DNA from: JAWPMT01 sp965267435
GTDB lineage: Bacteria; Bacteroidota; Bacteroidia; Cytophagales; Cyclobacteriaceae
Direction: 5' to 3'
Assembly (NCBI GenBank): GCA_965267435.1
Contig: OZ253960.1
Coordinates: 6,386,001 to 6,450,000, forward strand
DNA length: 64,000 bases
Shown here one piece after another: positions 61,748-64,000 of the stretch; within the stretch, counting starts at the first letter, position 1, and the number at the start of each line of letters is the position of its first letter. The notes below the pieces were generated by a model. The model was not told the DNA's origin. It ran no database searches and worked only from the letters and a program-made list of their open reading frames with translations. Both the position numbers and the translations under genes were made by a program.

Positions 61748-62902
61748 TTAGTTGAGTCCCAGAAAGGCAACTACCGCGTCAAGTCCGTCAAGAGACTTTT
61801 CAGGCCTTGGATTGGCGGTATTAAAAACTTCCAGCTGTTCCTTTGGTAGGATCGTGACGAAGTCTTCCACGTATCCATCCTCGTAAGGAATTCTTCGCGC
61901 ATTCAACCTCAGGTGATGGGCAAAAAAGTTGTAAGCTGCTGTTCTCTTCGAGTACCCGTAATCATGGCGCTCATTGGCGAGGTGCACGTTCTCGACTTTA
62001 TGTTCCGCATCATAAAGGGCATACACGCTACGAACATAAGGGTACTCTATACGAGGAGTATTGCGTGTCCAATCTCCGCCATTCGAGATCATCAGTAGAG
62101 GTCGTGGTGCACAGAGGGCCGCGATCTCGACATTGTTGGTCTGATGATCCGGGCTCTTATGGATTGGCATGCCACTCTCGCAGACGCACCCTCCAAAGAA
62201 GTGTGCCGAAACCTGGACAGCGGGTGCGGCGGCAGTGATGCGATCATCGATCGCTGTCAATACAAAAGTCTGCGTACCCCCTCCTGAGCCACCCGTCATG
62301 CCGACGCGATCAGGGTCTACATCAGGGCGGGAGAGGAGATAGTCCAGTACACGCTTGCTGTTCCATGTTTGCAGGACCAGGGCGATAGGGATTTTATGCT
62401 CCACCTGGGTGCACTCGCCGTAGCCCACCATGTCATAGGCGAAGACCACTGCCCCCATCCGTGCCAGCACCGCGCTGCGTTTTTGGATGTAATCGGTAAA
62501 CCTCTTGTCTTGCAGATGCCCATGGGGGCAGAGCATAGCCGCAAAAGGCCCCTCACCTTCCGAAGGCCTGTACAGATTGCCAGTGACATAAAACCCCGGA
62601 AAGCTTTCGATAGCGATATTCTCCACTATATAGCCATCCATTTCCTTCGTGCTATGGATGATCGCCTTGGTTGGCCCGGAGATTTTCGCCAGGGTCTCGA
62701 GTTGCATGCCATCGATGATACCCTTCCTGATTCGATCGGCCCTCTGCTCCCAGCTCTCAAGGTCATCCCATTGGCTGGCGAACTCTTTCATCTTAAGGTT
62801 GGCTTCGTCTTCCGTCCAATGGTTGCCCATGCACAGCATGGACTCCTGGGCCAGTAGCGAGAGACTTAGGGCGGTGGTCAGGATATATAGAGAAAGTTTC
62901 AT
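61748..62902 (-). CDS. Secreted alpha/beta-hydrolase (acetyl-xylan-esterase-like)
   Basis: 384 residues from ATG 62902, chosen for its signal peptide (MKLSLYILTTALSLSLLAQ). The hydrolase domain has PHGHLQDKRF (oxyanion region near 127), AVVFAYDMVGYGEC, the nucleophile Ser206 in GMTGGSGGGTQT, and late NERHDYGYSK carrying the His. The GGSGGG elbow and the EWxxRxxxLR-like helical N-terminus point to the Bacteroidota S15/acetyl-esterase relatives often found near polysaccharide genes. Substrate unknown, with no glycoside hydrolase nearby. Confidence 0.85.
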   Translation of the reverse strand: MKLSLYILTTALSLSLLAQESMLCMGNHWTEDEANLKMKEFASQWDDLESWEQRADRIRKGIIDGMQLETLAKISGPTKAIIHSTKEMDGYIVENIAIESFPGFYVTGNLYRPSEGEGPFAAMLCPHGHLQDKRFTDYIQKRSAVLARMGAVVFAYDMVGYGECTQVEHKIPIALVLQTWNSKRVLDYLLSRPDVDPDRVGMTGGSGGGTQTFVLTAIDDRITAAAPAVQVSAHFFGGCVCESGMPIHKSPDHQTNNVEIAALCAPRPLLMISNGGDWTRNTPRIEYPYVRSVYALYDAEHKVENVHLANERHDYGYSKRTAAYNFFAHHLRLNARRIPYEDGYVEDFVTILPKEQLEVFNTANPRPEKSLDGLDAVVAFLGLN

Positions 62903-62975
62903 AGAATGGGTTGCTAACAGCAATGGAAGTTATAGAAAAGCGAGTCGTTTCTGGCTTCTTGCTTCCCAAAAAACA

Positions 62976-63002
62976 AAACCCGAGCTATTCCAACTCGGGT
63001 TT
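62976..63002 (-). terminator. Rho-independent terminator for the minus-strand gene at 63028
   Basis: A 9-bp perfect stem AAACCCGAG / CTCGGGTTT with a nine-base loop. On the minus strand it is followed by TTTTGTTTTTT, the normal U-tract. It ends the transcript of the gene at 63028-63765. Confidence 0.75.
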
Positions 63003-63027
63003 AATTTCTTTAATGGGAGACTTGGAC

Positions 63028-63765
63028 TTACTTCGTACCTGAATCCCCGCAAAGCCGATCGTAGATGAGCACATGCTCCGAAATGTCCTGCCACTTCATC
63101 TTTTCACCGCTGTAGTTTTCCACGAAGACGTCACAGTTCTTAAATAGTCTGGTCAGCGCTTCTTTCTTGTACCGACCCTTCTTGTACACTTCCGATTTAT
63201 TACCGTCATAGACGATGAGATAGGAGGTGTCTTCACCGCCCCCTACCTGGATACCATTGATTTCAGTTGTTGCCGTTTCGTTTGAATTAGGCCTTAGATA
63301 GACTTTGATTTTACTGTCAAAGCCGGGGTTCAACAGCTGCATGAGTGCGTACTTATCTTTCTTCTTTGTCGGCAATAGCGCTTGTTCGAAAAAAGCCCAC
63401 TCGCGGTTCCCTACTCTTTCCCAGTCCATCTCTATCGCCCGCAATAGGTTGGGTACTGCCAGGGCACTGCTCACTTTCATGAAGTCAGTGAGTTTGACAG
63501 CCAGCAGTTTCACCTCTTCGGCCTTGAACTTGATCTTGGTCTTGTCTTCTTTTTTCAGTGTAAAGGACCTTACCTGGCCGTCGATCATTGTTGCCATAGG
63601 CAGTCGATTGCCATAGATCGTATCGTTGGCGTTCGTCACAACGTAGAAATTGCGACCCATGCTGATCTGCTCCTCCTGGATGGGAGGGGTGAAATACTGG
63701 GAGTATTGTGCCTGGACTTGTAATAACGCCAGCGCAAAAATGGAAAGTGCGATGCTTCTTTTCAT
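63028..63765 (-). CDS. Secreted protein of unknown function
   Basis: 245 residues with a signal peptide ending VQAQ (about 20). The mature protein has QISMGRNFYVVTNANDTIYG, then a strand pair QVRSFTLKKEDKTKIKFKAEEV, WAFFEQALLPTKKKDKYALM, IKVYLRPNSNETATTE, YLIVYDGNKSEVYKKG and a helix ALTRLFKNCDVF. This pattern is frequent in secreted Bacteroidota proteins and no named family is recognised. A terminator follows, so it is monocistronic. Confidence 0.75.
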   Translation of the reverse strand: MKRSIALSIFALALLQVQAQYSQYFTPPIQEEQISMGRNFYVVTNANDTIYGNRLPMATMIDGQVRSFTLKKEDKTKIKFKAEEVKLLAVKLTDFMKVSSALAVPNLLRAIEMDWERVGNREWAFFEQALLPTKKKDKYALMQLLNPGFDSKIKVYLRPNSNETATTEINGIQVGGGEDTSYLIVYDGNKSEVYKKGRYKKEALTRLFKNCDVFVENYSGEKMKWQDISEHVLIYDRLCGDSGTK

Positions 63766-63943
63766 AGGAACAAAATTGAGGTGGCAATAACTGAAATCCT
63801 GATGAGCAATGCGCCTTTTGAGTAGTCGACCGGTCCTATTACTGACTCAATAGGCATGATCATAGCCATTGGCCGTGTTGGCGTTCGATGACTTTCATGC
63901 TTTCCAACTATCTTACTTAGAGACCCTAACCTTTCGATCTACT

Positions 63944-64000
63944 ATGAAAAGCAGTCGGCGTTCCTTTATTAAGTCCGCTTCACTGGCAACAGGTGCAACC
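63944..64000 (+). CDS. N-terminus of a Tat-exported protein, cut by the window edge
   Basis: Only the first 19 codons are visible, starting at ATG 63944. They read as a twin-arginine signal: SSRRSFIKSASLATGA, with the consensus S-R-R-x-F-I-K. Many Bacteroidota oxidoreductases and Gfo/Idh/MocA or sugar-phosphate-isomerase-type proteins carry such a signal, so the mature function is unknown. Confidence 0.75.
   Translation, partial: MKSSRRSFIKSASLATGAT

Overview
The window reads as chromosomal DNA of a free-living, heterotrophic member of the Bacteroidota, most likely the Cytophagales. Base composition looks close to 50% GC. The evidence is the set of gene families (DUF4249-like, DUF2911, DUF4382, LytS/LytTR pairs, secreted M14/S9/DUF885/M20 hydrolases, lipoproteins with a Cys lipobox) and two promoters of the Bacteroidota type (TTG or TTTG, 19 bases, TAnnTTTG) ahead of two tRNA-Leu genes. 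No insertion sequence, prophage, CRISPR array or rRNA was seen. A species cannot be named from the sequence alone.

Layout. 1-9.2 kb: acyl-CoA dehydrogenase (cut by the window edge) and an SDR reductase, an MDR oxidoreductase, a lone DUF4249-type N-terminal domain, an MFS plus SLC13-type transporter pair, and a three-gene surface operon (spondin-domain protein, beta-barrel with an N-terminal Cys pair, kelch lipoprotein). 9.4-15.9 kb: DUF2911 protein, OxyR, M14 carboxypeptidase, then a run of minus-strand genes (DUF3052-YdeI fusion, YHS protein, CAP protein, ceramidase-like membrane hydrolase). 16-20.7 kb: a receiver-LytS fusion kinase with a LytTR regulator, the egtB-egtD pair and tRNA-Leu(GAG). 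20.8-24.3 kb: M42 peptidase, UPF0114 and RDD membrane proteins, a secreted protein, and tRNA-Leu(CAA) preceded by a tRNA-like remnant split by a palindrome. 24.3-33 kb: a histidine kinase with a single-domain receiver, and an envelope operon (FG-GAP propeller, DUF885, esterase, M20). 33-40 kb: a second LytS/LytTR pair, DinB, rpiA, a ROK sugar kinase with an IF-2B-fold protein, and a periplasmic lipoprotein. Two palindrome-rich intergenic regions lie at 36.5-36.9 and 40.2-40.36 kb. 40.4-64 kb: serine hydrolase, a DUF3052 protein, a membrane-bound LytTR regulator, DoxX proteins, a large BNR-repeat protein, an S9 peptidase, a carbohydrate porin, an SRPBCC/HxlR divergent pair, an FAD sugar oxidase, an MFS transporter, an AbgB-like M20 amidohydrolase, a DUF4382 lipoprotein and further secreted proteins. 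It ends at the first codons of a Tat-exported protein.

How the genes work together. The dominant theme is extracellular and periplasmic breakdown of peptides and acylated compounds, with transporters and several LytTR-output regulatory modules. Redox and stress functions (OxyR, EgtB/EgtD) and sugar-phosphate functions (RpiA, ROK kinase, IF-2B-fold protein) form smaller groups. The best candidates for something undescribed are the spondin/beta-barrel/kelch operon, the IF-2B-fold plus ROK pair in which the isomerase cysteine is replaced, the receiver-LytS kinase, and the palindromic elements, one of which sits inside a duplicated tRNA-Leu fragment.
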